Assembly (NCBI GenBank): GCA_934597725.1
Contig: CAKTSK010000010.1
Span: 1-63,979, forward strand
Reading direction: 5' to 3'
From: an uncultured Eubacteriales bacterium
Lineage (GTDB): Bacteria; Bacillota; Clostridia; Oscillospirales; Oscillospiraceae
DNA: 63,979 nt
Shown: positions 6,163 to 14,856 of the stretch, piece by piece
Position numbering within the stretch: the first letter of the stretch is position 1
Layout of the letters: the number at the start of each line of letters is the position of its first letter
Translations under genes and position numbers: made by a program
The notes under the pieces: generated by a model
Database searches by the model: none
Told to the model about the DNA's origin: nothing
What the model saw: only the letters and a program-made list of their open reading frames with translations

Positions 6163-8295
6163 GTGACAAACTTTTCTGAGGTCTATCGGCACCTGCGCCG
6201 GAAAAACTGGCGGCAATATTCCCTGCTGGCCGGCTGTGCCTTTGTGTCCGTGCTGCTCATCACCGCCTACGCCTGCATCATGCGCTCGCCCACCATTCTG
6301 ACCGTCCTGCCGGAGGGAGGCGACTCCCGCAAGCAGGTGATGATGGTCTTTGTGCTGGCCGTGCTGGGCTGCGCGGTGTTCACGATCTACGCTTCCGGCC
6401 TGTTCTTCCGGCAAAAATCCCGGGAGCTGGGGGTCTATCTGGCCCTGGGCGCCACCCGCCGCCAGCTGGGCGCGGAGCTGAACAAGGAACTGATCGTCAT
6501 GGCCCTGGTCACCTGCGGCGCCGGCATGGCCCTGGGCGGCCCCCTGGCCTTGGGCGTGTGGCAGATCTTCCGGGCCATGGTGGTGGACACGGAGGAGATG
6601 GTCATGCGGTTCGATGCCCAAGGCTATCTGATTTCCCTGCTCTTCTCCCTCTTCGTCCTGCTGACCCTGTTCCTCATGGGCAGCCGCGCCATCCGCCGGA
6701 CCAACATCCTGGACATCGTGCAGGCCTCCCACAAGTCGGAGTCCATCCGCCGGGTCCCCCGGTGGTATGGCCCGGTGGGCATCCTGCTGCTGGCCGTCGG
6801 CGGCTTCCTGGGCTATTTCATGCCCTCGTTCTTCATCTCTTATCTGCATTGGTACGCCCCCGGTGTCTTTACTGCCCTGTTCTATCTGCCCGCGCTGGTG
6901 GGCCTGTATCTGCTGCTGCTGCACACCGTGGTCAACGGCTGGGGCGGAAAGAAACGGATCTACAAGGACCTGATCTCCACCAGCATGATGAAGTTTCAGG
7001 GCCGCCAGACCGTGCGGAACATGCTGGTCATGACGGTCCTGCTGGCGGGCGCTTACTTCGCCAGCTTCTATCCCGCGATGATGACGGCATCCTCCGGCCA
7101 GAATATCCAGAGCCGGCCCCACGACTTCCTGTACCACTACCGCGCCGACCAGAACATGCTCTCCCGCAGCGAGGTGGAGCGCCTGGCCGACGAACACAAC
7201 GTGGACATCACCAGCTGGGTCGAGGTCCCCAGCGCAGTGCTGGGCACCGACGGGATGCGCTCCGTGGAGACCAACACCTCTTTCGGCACCACCTACACCG
7301 ATGAATATGTTCCCCTGCTGGCCAGCTCCCCCATGCTCTCGGAGAGCGCCTACAACGCCATCACCGGCCGCTCTCTCCAGCTGGCCCCCGGCACCGGAGC
7401 CAATATTCTGGACGACGAAGGCGTCACCCCCTGGCTCTCGGCCGGGGACGCCACCCACATCACCAACCCCATCACCGGCAAGGAGATGGACCTGGTGCCG
7501 GTGGAACCGGAACACTACTCTCAGCTTCTGGGCTGCTTCATTCTGGACGACGGGGACTACGCCGCCATGACCCAGGGGCTGCCCTCCGACTGGCGGGAAC
7601 AGTTTGTCGTTTTTAACGTAGCCGACGTGGAGGCCAGCTATCCCTTTGCCAAAGCCCTGTTCTATGACATCGTGGACCACTCCGGCCCCGAGGTGGAGGT
7701 CGATGGAAATTGGGACCCGGTAGGGCGAGAGTGGATGATCGAGGAAAAGGGAGTTTATTTCCTGGACCCGGACCAGCTACCTGAATCGGAGGCCATTGAT
7801 TATGACCAGCCGGACAGCTCCAACTTCCGGCTGGGCTGGAAGTATATGCCCCAGTTCAAGATCCTGGACGAGACCGAGTCGGTCAAGACCATGGGGGTCT
7901 TCCTGATGCTCTTTGTCTTCATCGCCATCGTCTGCTTTGCGGCCTTCCTGGTCATTGCGGTCACCCGCAGCCTGACCATCGGCCTGACCAACGCCCGGGT
8001 CTATGACGACCTGCGGCACCTGGGCGCACCCAGGAAATACCTCTATCACTCCGTCAAGGGACAGGTCAGCCGGGTCTTCCGCACCCCGATCCTGGTGGGG
8101 ACCATCCTCATCTACGCCTTCTACACCCTGATCATGGTCGGCAACGGCAGCCCGGCCGGGATCTCGCCTTCCGAGGGCGCCGGTATGCTGGTCTGTCTGA
8201 GCGTGATCGCAGTGATCTCGCTGCTGCTGTACGGCGTTTACCGCCTGACGCTAAAAAAAGTCTGCGCGGTGACCATCGACCGCACCGCCTCCTGA
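6163..8295 (+). CDS. ABC transporter permease, BceB/FtsX-like
   Basis: About 710 residues. The pattern is one TM near the N-terminus, three TMs to about residue 180, more TMs at about 205-310, a large extracytoplasmic region (about 310-570), then three C-terminal TMs. FtsX-like segments surround GVYLALGATRRQLGAEL and DLRHLGAPRKYLYHSV. This is the layout of BceB/VraG-type permeases that release lipid-II-binding antimicrobial peptides. Two GTG starts are possible: 6154 overlaps the ATPase stop but sits too close to its ribosome-binding site; 6163 has GGAG 8 bases upstream and is preferred. Function in peptide resistance is inferred from family and from the adjacent two-component system. Confidence 0.88.
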   Translation: MTNFSEVYRHLRRKNWRQYSLLAGCAFVSVLLITAYACIMRSPTILTVLPEGGDSRKQVMMVFVLAVLGCAVFTIYASGLFFRQKSRELGVYLALGATRRQLGAELNKELIVMALVTCGAGMALGGPLALGVWQIFRAMVVDTEEMVMRFDAQGYLISLLFSLFVLLTLFLMGSRAIRRTNILDIVQASHKSESIRRVPRWYGPVGILLLAVGGFLGYFMPSFFISYLHWYAPGVFTALFYLPALVGLYLLLLHTVVNGWGGKKRIYKDLISTSMMKFQGRQTVRNMLVMTVLLAGAYFASFYPAMMTASSGQNIQSRPHDFLYHYRADQNMLSRSEVERLADEHNVDITSWVEVPSAVLGTDGMRSVETNTSFGTTYTDEYVPLLASSPMLSESAYNAITGRSLQLAPGTGANILDDEGVTPWLSAGDATHITNPITGKEMDLVPVEPEHYSQLLGCFILDDGDYAAMTQGLPSDWREQFVVFNVADVEASYPFAKALFYDIVDHSGPEVEVDGNWDPVGREWMIEEKGVYFLDPDQLPESEAIDYDQPDSSNFRLGWKYMPQFKILDETESVKTMGVFLMLFVFIAIVCFAAFLVIAVTRSLTIGLTNARVYDDLRHLGAPRKYLYHSVKGQVSRVFRTPILVGTILIYAFYTLIMVGNGSPAGISPSEGAGMLVCLSVIAVISLLLYGVYRLTLKKVCAVTIDRTAS

Positions 8296-8302
8296 GCCCC
8301 CT

Positions 8303-8343
8303 CCCCCTCCTGCCCCGCACAACGGCAGGAGGGGGATTTTTTC
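8303..8343 (+). terminator. Intrinsic terminator after the ABC exporter
   Basis: Twelve-base stem CCCCCTCCTGCC (8303-8314) with GGCAGGAGGGGG (8324-8335), then A and a T run. Confidence 0.9.
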
Positions 8344-8361
8344 CCTTTTTCCGAAAGCTTC

Positions 8362-8390
8362 TTGACTTTCCAGCTTTCCCGTGTTAAAGT
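8362..8390 (+). promoter_or_regulatory. Promoter for the sodium/solute symporter
   Basis: TTGACT (8362-8367), 17-base spacer, TAAAGT (8385-8390); the leader is about 40 bases. Confidence 0.55.
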
Positions 8391-8437
8391 TTGAAAGCAT
8401 TAAAGAAAAACCTGTGCTCAATGAATGGAGGGTCTTT

Positions 8438-9988
8438 ATGAAACTTGCGCTGCTGGTGGTCTATTTCGGGATCATGGTGGGCATCGGCCTGTATTGCCGC
8501 AAACACACCACGGACATCAACGGCTTTGTGCTGGGCGGTCGCTCCGTGGGGCCGTGGCTGACGGCCTTTGCCTATGGCACGTCCTATTTTTCCGCCGTGG
8601 TCTTTGTGGGCTACGCCGGCCAGTTCGGCTGGAAATACGGCATTGCCGCCACCTGGGCCGGCATCGGCAACGCCCTCATCGGTTCCCTGCTGGCCTGGGC
8701 CGTGCTGGGGCGGCGGACCCGGATCATGACCCAGCACCTGAACTCGGCCACCATGCCCCAGTTTTTCGGCCAGCGGTTTCAGAGCAAGGGGCTGAAGATC
8801 GGGGCCTCGATCATCGTCTTTGTCTTTCTCATCCCCTACACCGCTTCCCTGTTCAACGGGCTGTCCCGGCTGTTCGGCATGGCCTTCCACATCGACTACA
8901 CCGTCTGCATCATCCTCATGGGGGTCCTGACGGGGATCTATGTGATCGCCGGCGGCTACATGGCCACAGCCATCAACGACTTTGTCCAGGGCTGCGTCAT
9001 GCTGGTGGGCATCTGCGTGGTCATCGCCGCCGTGCTCAACAGCCAGGGCGGGTTCAGCCAGGCCATGCAGGACCTGGCCGCCGTCTCCGACCCTGCCACC
9101 GTCAACGGCCAGGTGCCCGGGGTCTTTGCCTCCTTCTTCGGGCCGGACCCGGTGAACCTGCTGGGGGTGGTCCTGCTCACCAGCCTGGGGACCTGGGGCC
9201 TGCCTCAGATGGTCCAGAAATTCTATGCCATCAAGTCTGAGGACGCCATCCACAAGGGGACCATCCTCTCCACCCTCTTCGCGGCCGTGGTCGCCGGGGG
9301 CTGCTATTTCCTGGGCGGGTTCGGCCGGCTGTTCTCGGACAAGGTGGACATCGCCGCCGAAGGCTACGACGCGGTCATCCCCGCCATGCTCTCGGATCTG
9401 CCGGACATTCTCATCGCCATCGTGGTGGTGCTGGTGCTCTCGGCCTCCATGTCCACCCTCTCCTCCCTGGTCATCGCTTCTTCCTCCACGCTGACCATCG
9501 ACCTGCTGCGGGGCAACGTGGTGAAAAAGATGAACGACTTTGAGGCCGTGTTCATCATGCGCTGCTTCATCGTGGTCTTTGTGCTCATCTCCATGGTCAT
9601 CGCCATCATCCAGTATAAGCACTCCATCAGCTTCATCGCCCAGCTCATGGGCGTCTCCTGGGGCGCGCTGGCCGGAGCCTTCCTGGCGCCCTTCCTGTAC
9701 GGCCTGTACTGGAAAAAGACCACCAAGGCCGCCTGCTGGGCCAGCTTTGTCTTTGGCGCGGGGATCATGGTCCTGAACCTGATCTCCAACGCCACCGGGG
9801 CCTTTGCCTTCCCTGCCCTGCTCCAGTCGTCCATCAACTGCGGGGCCTTCGCCATGCTGGCGGGGCTGGTCATCGTGCCGGTGGTGAGCCTGTTCACCCA
9901 AAAGCCGGACCCGGCGCTGGTCGACGCCGCCTTTGCCTGCTACGAGCGCAAAGCGCCGGTCTCTCAGAAACAAGCCTTGAGCGATTGA
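8438..9988 (+). CDS. Sodium:solute symporter (SSS family)
   Basis: 516 residues and about 13 TM helices. Early motifs DINGFVLGGRSVGPW and GTSYFSAVVFVGYAGQFGW are those of the SSS family (PutP, PanF and relatives). It imports a small organic solute with Na+; the substrate cannot be read from sequence, though proline, pantothenate or a carboxylate are typical. ATG 8438 has GGAGGG 6 bases upstream; the frame is open to an earlier ATG at 8381 that overlaps the promoter. It is a single-gene unit with its own promoter and terminator. Confidence 0.92.
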   Translation: MKLALLVVYFGIMVGIGLYCRKHTTDINGFVLGGRSVGPWLTAFAYGTSYFSAVVFVGYAGQFGWKYGIAATWAGIGNALIGSLLAWAVLGRRTRIMTQHLNSATMPQFFGQRFQSKGLKIGASIIVFVFLIPYTASLFNGLSRLFGMAFHIDYTVCIILMGVLTGIYVIAGGYMATAINDFVQGCVMLVGICVVIAAVLNSQGGFSQAMQDLAAVSDPATVNGQVPGVFASFFGPDPVNLLGVVLLTSLGTWGLPQMVQKFYAIKSEDAIHKGTILSTLFAAVVAGGCYFLGGFGRLFSDKVDIAAEGYDAVIPAMLSDLPDILIAIVVVLVLSASMSTLSSLVIASSSTLTIDLLRGNVVKKMNDFEAVFIMRCFIVVFVLISMVIAIIQYKHSISFIAQLMGVSWGALAGAFLAPFLYGLYWKKTTKAACWASFVFGAGIMVLNLISNATGAFAFPALLQSSINCGAFAMLAGLVIVPVVSLFTQKPDPALVDAAFACYERKAPVSQKQALSD

Positions 9989-10024
9989 GCCGCATCATGC
10001 CGCAAACCATTGCAGGCACACCAC

Positions 10025-10066
10025 AAAAATACCCATCCTGTTTGACGCAGGATGGGTATTTTTTTC
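10025..10066 (+). terminator. Intrinsic terminator after the symporter
   Basis: Fifteen-base stem AAAATACCCATCCTG (10026-10040) with CAGGATGGGTATTTT, followed by more T residues. Confidence 0.92.
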
Positions 10067-10084
10067 GTTATTTCAACGTATGCG

Positions 10085-10246
10085 TCATGCCAAATCACGG
10101 TACAGGAAGGTCACGATCTGCCCACGGGTGCAGGTGTTGTCAGGGGCAAAGGTGGTCTTGCTGGTGCCGGTGGTGATCCCCTTTTCCACCGCCCACTGCA
10201 CGGGAGCCGCGAAGTAGGGGGAAATTTTTTCGCCGGAATGGAAAGT
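10085..10246 (-). pseudogene. C-terminal fragment of an S-layer-homology (SLH) domain protein
   Basis: Read leftward the frame gives PYFAAPVQWAVEKGITTGTS, followed by TFAPDNTCTRGQIVTFLYR and a stop at 10087-10085. This is the last SLH repeat of a cell-surface protein; the CTRGQIVTFLYR end is typical of gut Clostridia SLH proteins. The frame is closed upstream by a stop at 10249-10247, and there is no start codon or ribosome-binding site. Only about 50 residues remain. The fragment abuts the promoter of the XRE gene, suggesting that insertion or deletion removed the rest. Confidence 0.75.
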
Positions 10247-10306
10247 TTACTTGACATTTTTCAATCACTCTGCTATTCTAAAAACGGAAAGGATACTTTC
10301 CATTCC
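10235..10306 (+). promoter_or_regulatory. Promoter and inverted-repeat operator of the XRE/membrane pair
   Basis: TTGACA (10251-10256), 17-base spacer, TATTCT (10274-10279). An exact 12-base inverted repeat, GGAATGGAAAGT (10235-10246) and ACTTTCCATTCC (10295-10306), brackets the promoter. A local near-palindrome GGAAAGGATACTTTCC overlaps the right arm. This geometry suggests autoregulation by the XRE protein. Confidence 0.75.
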
Positions 10307-10323
10307 AAGAAAGGAGGTCCCCC

Positions 10324-10530
10324 TTGAAAAATCGTTTGGAAGAACTCCGAAAAGAACGTGGCATCCGCCAGGAGGAGCTGGCTGCGGCGCTGTCCGTCTC
10401 CCGGCAGACCATCGGGTCGCTGGAGAACGGGCGATACAATCCCTCGATCCTGCTGGCCTTCAAGATCGCCCGGTATTTCGGCCGGACCATTGAAGAAATT
10501 TTTATCTATGAAGAGGAGGAAGAATCATGA
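10324..10530 (+). CDS. Small XRE-family regulator (YozG/CopG-XRE size class)
   Basis: 68 residues, almost all one HTH: RKERGIRQEELAAALSVSRQ followed by TIGSLENGRYNPSILLAFKI, with an acidic tail. The start is TTG at 10324, 7 bases after AAAGGAGG. It overlaps the next gene by 4 bases (ATGA), so the two are translationally coupled. Such short XRE proteins next to a multi-TM protein are common in Firmicutes. It likely represses its own promoter through the flanking inverted repeat. Confidence 0.88.
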   Translation: MKNRLEELRKERGIRQEELAAALSVSRQTIGSLENGRYNPSILLAFKIARYFGRTIEEIFIYEEEEES

Positions 10531-10958
10531 AACCTCGTACCCATGATCTGTTGAAAATCGTGCTGGGCATCCTCCTGGCCGTGGGCGGCGTCGTACTGCT
10601 GCGGGAATACCGGCAGGCCCAAGGGGTCCTGGCCGTGCTGCCCTTTGTGGCCCTGGGCGTGGGCTGCGGTCTGTTCGGGCATGGCACGGGCAACTGGATT
10701 CGGGAAAAGACCCTCCAGGGCAGCCCTGAGTTACAGCAGGAAATGGCCATCCTGCAAAAGGACGAGCGCAACGTGGCCATTGCCAACCGGGCCAAGGGCA
10801 AAGCCTTTGACTGGATGCTCTATCTGTTCGGCACGCTCATGGTGATCTTTGCCCTCATGCAGGTGGACCTGGCCGTGATCCTGCTCCTGGTGCTGGCCTA
10901 TCTGACCGTGGTCGGCGTCCACATTTATTATCTGTCCCGGTTTGAGAAAGAGATGTGA
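10527..10958 (+). CDS. Membrane protein partnered with XRE regulator
   Basis: 143 residues with four hydrophobic segments: about 9-26, 33-50, 92-110 and 112-130. Between the pairs lies a cytosolic stretch with QQEMAILQKDERNVAIANRA, a motif seen in DUF2178/DUF6442-like proteins encoded next to short XRE regulators. The function is not established. The overlap with the regulator gene and the shared promoter imply a two-gene module, perhaps a membrane-bound signal input for the regulator; that is inference. Confidence 0.75.
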   Translation: MKPRTHDLLKIVLGILLAVGGVVLLREYRQAQGVLAVLPFVALGVGCGLFGHGTGNWIREKTLQGSPELQQEMAILQKDERNVAIANRAKGKAFDWMLYLFGTLMVIFALMQVDLAVILLLVLAYLTVVGVHIYYLSRFEKEM

Positions 10959-10998
10959 TGTTGGACGCGCCCGCCTCCCCATCCTAAGAAAGCAAATG

Positions 10999-11034
10999 GC
11001 CCCCCGCCGCAGAACGATGTCTGCGGCGGGGGGC
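10999..11034. terminator. Perfect 14-bp hairpin between convergent genes
   Basis: GCCCCCCGCCGCAG (10999-11012) pairs exactly with CTGCGGCGGGGGGC (11021-11034). The T run is weak on both sides. Located where the XRE unit and icd converge. Confidence 0.7.
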
Positions 11035-11066
11035 ACTGTTGTATCAGGTGGATCTCACTGTTCGGC

Positions 11067-12284
11067 TCAGGCCAGCAGGGTCTCCAGCCGGGCGCGGATG
11101 AGCTGCATCATCCGGCGGTTCTCCGGCATTTCCTTCAGCTCCTTGGGGTCGCACAGGCCGGCCAGGTCCTCGGAGAGGTAGCCCTCCTCGAACACGTCCA
11201 GCCCTGCCTGGTTCAGGCAGTCGGCGTACCGGACCAGGGCCTCGTTGCCGTCCATCTCGCCCCGCTTTTTCAGGGCGCCCGCCCAGGCGGCAATGGTCGC
11301 CAGGGGGTTGGAGGAGAGGGCCTCCCCTTTCTGGTGGCGGCGGTAGTGGTCGGTGATGGTGCCGTGGGCGGCCTCATACTCGAAGTTCCCGTCGGGGCTG
11401 ACCAGCACGCTGGTCATCATGGGCAGGGAGCCGGACGCTGCCGCGATGAGGTCGCTCATCACGTCGCCGTCGTAGTTCTTGCAGGCCCAGATCATGCCCC
11501 CTTCGGAGCGGATGACCTTGGCCGCCACGTCGTCGATGAGGGCGTAGCGGTAGGTCAGGCCGGCCTGCTGGAACTTTTCCTGGAATTCCTCTTCATAGAC
11601 CTTCTGGAACAGGAGCTTGAAGGTCTGGTCGTAGTCCTTGGAGATGGTGTCCTTGGAGGAGAACCAGACATCCTGGCCCACTTCCAGGGCATAGGTAAAG
11701 CAGCACCGGGCAAAGGAGAGGATGGAGTCGTCCCGGTTGTGCATTCCCTGGAGGACACCGGGGCCTTTGAAGTCAAAAATGGTCTGGCGGGAGCGCTCCA
11801 CGCCCTGGTCGTCGGTAAAGACCAGCTCTGCCTTGCCGGGGCCGGGGACCCGGTATTCCACAGCCTTATAAATATCGCCGTAGGCGTGACGGGCAATGGT
11901 GATGGGCTTCTTCCAGCAGGAGACCACAGGCTTGACCTTGGAGATCAGGATGGGCGCGCGGAACACCGTGCCGTCCAGCGCGGCCCGGATGGTGGCGTTG
12001 GGAGACTTCCACATCTTTTTCAGGTGGTACTCCTCCATCCGCTGGAGGTTGGGGGTGATGGTGGCGCACTTGACCCCCACATGGTGGACCTTGATGGCCT
12101 CGGCCGCCTGGACGGTGACCTGGTCGTCGGTGGCGTCCCGGTTGGGCAGGCAGAGGTCGTAATACTCGGTGTTCAGGTCCACAAAGGGAAGGATCAGCTC
12201 CTCCTTGATCATGGCCCAGAGAATGCGGGTCATCTCGTCCCCGTCGATCTCCACGATGGGGTTCGGCATTTTGATCTTTTCCAT
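11067..12284 (-). CDS. icd: NADP-dependent isocitrate dehydrogenase, eukaryotic-like class
   Basis: Oxidises isocitrate to 2-oxoglutarate and CO2 with NADP+. 405 residues; full length. The pattern MPNPIVEIDGDEMTRILW, PNATIRAALDGTVFRAPI and TYRYALIDDVAAKVIRSEGG matches the homodimeric class that includes mitochondrial IDH2 rather than the E. coli class. NADP-type C-terminal signature region EAAHGTITDHYRRHQKGE. The gene follows aconitase by 11 bases on the same strand and is divergent from citrate synthase, so the three give oxaloacetate plus acetyl-CoA to 2-oxoglutarate for glutamate synthesis. Confidence 0.95.
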   Translation of the reverse strand: MEKIKMPNPIVEIDGDEMTRILWAMIKEELILPFVDLNTEYYDLCLPNRDATDDQVTVQAAEAIKVHHVGVKCATITPNLQRMEEYHLKKMWKSPNATIRAALDGTVFRAPILISKVKPVVSCWKKPITIARHAYGDIYKAVEYRVPGPGKAELVFTDDQGVERSRQTIFDFKGPGVLQGMHNRDDSILSFARCCFTYALEVGQDVWFSSKDTISKDYDQTFKLLFQKVYEEEFQEKFQQAGLTYRYALIDDVAAKVIRSEGGMIWACKNYDGDVMSDLIAAASGSLPMMTSVLVSPDGNFEYEAAHGTITDHYRRHQKGEALSSNPLATIAAWAGALKKRGEMDGNEALVRYADCLNQAGLDVFEEGYLSEDLAGLCDPKELKEMPENRRMMQLIRARLETLLA

Positions 12285-12295
12285 GCAGATCCTCC

Positions 12296-14539
12296 TCAGC
12301 CCTCGTTCTGGGCGGCGTAGTGGTTCATCAGGCAGCCGGTCAGCAGCAGCTCCCGCTCCTCCTCCGTGGTGTTTTTCAGGAACAGGGTCAGGTCCTTCAC
12401 GCCCTGGGCGGTGACGGCCTTGGCGGGGAAGGTGTCGTCCCCGGCCATCACCTTGGCCTTGACGTCGGGCACATAGAGGAAGTCGCCGGGCTGACAGGGG
12501 AACTCGTCGCCCTCTGCCAGGGTGAAGGGCAGCATCCCCCAGTTGACGCAGTTGGAGCGATAGCGCTTGGTGGCAAACTCGTAGCAGATGTTGGCGCAGC
12601 CCCCCAGCACCCGCTGGCAGGAAGCGGCCTGCTCCCGGGCGGAGCCGTCGCCGGGCTTGTTGGCAAAGATCACCGAGCCGATCTGGAAGGCATCGGCGGC
12701 CAGGTCGGCGGCGCCGGCCTTGGTCAGGACCTCCCGGACGGCGGCGGGGACTTCCCCGGCCTGCCGGGCCGTCTCCAGCTCATGGGTGGCCTTGGCCCGG
12801 GGCACGTAATCGGGGTCCCGGCGGGAGAGGGCGAAGGAGGCCAGCTTCATGGGGTTGGAACGATAGGAGGAGGTCTCCCCGGAGGGGATGAGCTCGTCGG
12901 TGGTGGTCACCGGGTCCCGCAGGACGGAGGCGACCTCCATCAGCAGGTTGTCCGCCAGGGCGGGGATGGGCGGCCACTCGGCGATGTTGGGGCCGAACTT
13001 CAGCTCCTCCTCCGGCAGGGGCTTGTCGAAGCCGAAGTACACCCGGCGGTCATAGACCTTGGCGTCGAAGGTCCGCTTGCCCTGCTTGGGCTGGACGTAA
13101 TCCACCTCGGTGGCGGGGGTCAGCAGGCCGTGGTTGCGGGCGGTGGCGGCGATGGAGCGGGCGTCCATAAGGACCACGCCGGACAGCTGGCCGTCGCCGG
13201 GCTTGGAACCCTCCCGGTTGGGGAAGTTCCGGGTGGTGTGACGGATGGACAGGCCGTTGTTGGCAGGCACGTCGCCGGCGCCGAAGCAGGGGCCGCAGAA
13301 GCAGGGCTTGAAGAGCGCACCGGCCTCCAGCAGGGACTGCTGCACGCCGTTCTGGATCAGCTCCAGGTTCACCGGCACAGAGGGCGGATAGATGGACAGG
13401 GAGAAATACCCGCTGCCCACGTCGTGGCCGTCCAGGATGGCGGCGGCCTCGGCGATGTTGTCGTACATGCCGCCGGCGCAGCCGGCGATGATGCCCTGGT
13501 CCACCACGATCTTGCCGTCCACCAGCTTGTCGGTCAGGGACAGGCTGACCTTGCCGCCGAACTGCTCGGCCGCCCGCTTCTCCACTTCCCGGAAGATGTC
13601 GCCGGGGTTTTCCAGCAGCTCCCGGATGGGATAGGCCTCGGCGGGGTGGAAGGGCAGCGCTGCCATGGGCTCGACCTTGGACAGGTCAATGGTGATCATG
13701 CTGTCGTAGTAAGCGCCCTCCTGGGGATGCAGGGACTCATAGGTCTCGGGCCGGCCGTGGATGGCCAGATACTCCTCCACCGCCCCGTCGGTCTCCCAGA
13801 TGGAGGACAGGCAGGTGGTCTCGGTGGTCATCACGTCGATGCCGATGCGGTAATCCATGGGCAGGCCGGCGATGCCGGGGCCGGCAAACTCCAGGACCTT
13901 GTTCTTTACAAAGCCGTTTTTATACACCTGGCCGCACAGGGCAATGGCCACGTCGTGGGGGCCGACGCCCTGGGCCGGGGTGCCGGTGAGGTAGACCAGC
14001 ACCACCTGGGGCGAGGCGATGTCGTAGGTGTTTTCCAGCAGCTGCTTGACGATCTCCGGGCCGCCCTCCCCGATGCCCATGGTGCCGATGGCGCCATAGC
14101 GGGTGTGGCTGTCCGAGCCGAGGATCATCCGCCCGCAGCCGGACATCATTTCCCGGGCATACTGGTGGATGACGGCCTGGTTGGCGGGGACGAAGTTGCC
14201 GCCATACTTGATGGCAGCGGACAGGCCGAAGACGTGGTCGTCCTCGTTGATGGTCCCGCCGACGGCGCAGAGGCTGTTGTGGCAGTTGGTCATCACATAG
14301 GGCACGGGAAACTGCTTCAGGCCGCTGGCCTTGGCGGTCTGGATGATGCCCACATAGGTGATGTCGTGGGAAATGAGGCTGTCAAATTTCAGATGGAGCT
14401 GACCTTCCTCCTCCCGCTGGTTGTGGCGGCGGAAGATCTGATAGGCCATGGTCTTCTCCCGGTCGGCGGGAGTGGCCACGGCGGCGGGGACGGGAGCCCC
14501 GTTTTGCCAGCGGACGCCGGCAGACTGTAATGTGATCAT
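12296..14539 (-). CDS. acn: Aconitate hydratase
   Basis: Interconverts citrate and isocitrate with a [4Fe-4S] cluster. 747 residues, close to the clostridial YbhJ-like aconitase group. Visible motifs include LGSDSHTRYGAIGTMGIGEG (substrate-binding SxTxxG region) and cluster cysteines in CFCGPCFGAG. A swivel domain near the C-terminus carries ATKRYRSNCVNWGMLPF. I kept ATG 14539 because the segment ITLQSAGVRWQNGAPV before MAYQIF resembles the N-terminus of relatives; the ribosome-binding site is 13 bases away, so an internal start at MAYQIF cannot be excluded. It is the first gene of acn-icd. Confidence 0.93.
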   Translation of the reverse strand: MITLQSAGVRWQNGAPVPAAVATPADREKTMAYQIFRRHNQREEEGQLHLKFDSLISHDITYVGIIQTAKASGLKQFPVPYVMTNCHNSLCAVGGTINEDDHVFGLSAAIKYGGNFVPANQAVIHQYAREMMSGCGRMILGSDSHTRYGAIGTMGIGEGGPEIVKQLLENTYDIASPQVVLVYLTGTPAQGVGPHDVAIALCGQVYKNGFVKNKVLEFAGPGIAGLPMDYRIGIDVMTTETTCLSSIWETDGAVEEYLAIHGRPETYESLHPQEGAYYDSMITIDLSKVEPMAALPFHPAEAYPIRELLENPGDIFREVEKRAAEQFGGKVSLSLTDKLVDGKIVVDQGIIAGCAGGMYDNIAEAAAILDGHDVGSGYFSLSIYPPSVPVNLELIQNGVQQSLLEAGALFKPCFCGPCFGAGDVPANNGLSIRHTTRNFPNREGSKPGDGQLSGVVLMDARSIAATARNHGLLTPATEVDYVQPKQGKRTFDAKVYDRRVYFGFDKPLPEEELKFGPNIAEWPPIPALADNLLMEVASVLRDPVTTTDELIPSGETSSYRSNPMKLASFALSRRDPDYVPRAKATHELETARQAGEVPAAVREVLTKAGAADLAADAFQIGSVIFANKPGDGSAREQAASCQRVLGGCANICYEFATKRYRSNCVNWGMLPFTLAEGDEFPCQPGDFLYVPDVKAKVMAGDDTFPAKAVTAQGVKDLTLFLKNTTEEERELLLTGCLMNHYAAQNEG

Positions 14540-14582
14540 AATAGTATCGACACCCTTCCTGGGAAAATTTCAAACTCCCATC

Positions 14583-14600
14583 GTAACGCGCAGGCGTTAC
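14583..14600. promoter_or_regulatory. Palindrome in the acn leader
   Basis: GTAACGC (14583-14589), four bases, GCGTTAC (14594-14600), exact. It sits downstream of the acn promoter, in the space shared with divergent citrate synthase. A metabolite-responsive repressor site is plausible. Confidence 0.45.
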
Positions 14601-14620
14601 CTTATACTATGGGCAGATAA

Positions 14621-14648
14621 AGTATAGCACAATCTCTGCGGGAAGCAA
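14621..14648 (-). promoter_or_regulatory. Promoter for acn-icd
   Basis: Leftward: TTGCTT (14648-14643), 16-base spacer ending TGC, TATACT (14626-14621), an extended -10. Confidence 0.6.
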
Positions 14649-14757
14649 AGGAAAAAGAATGAACTTTTGAACTTCTTGCAGGGTGACCTAAAATGCAGGA
14701 AATACTTCTTTATATCGAGCACTTTCCCCAAAAGAAATGACGGATAGGAATTTTTTC

Positions 14758-14786
14758 TTGCAGGACGCACAAAAAAAGAGTATACT
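14758..14786 (+). promoter_or_regulatory. Promoter for citrate synthase
   Basis: TTGCAG (14758-14763), 17-base spacer, TATACT (14781-14786). The 5' leader to the start codon is about 65 bases. Confidence 0.7.
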
Positions 14787-14856
14787 GAGTGGACAAATCT
14801 TTTGAATCAGAAACGGGCGTCTCTTGGAAGACTGCCGCGGAAAGGGGAACCATACA

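Noticed and set aside
8384..9973. 529-codon open frame on the minus strand
   Set aside because: It is antisense to the sodium symporter, has His/Gly/Asp-rich composition and no family resemblance; an artefact of high GC.
12320..14530. 736-codon open frame on the plus strand
   Set aside because: Antisense to aconitase, Gly/Leu/Val-rich, no ribosome-binding site.
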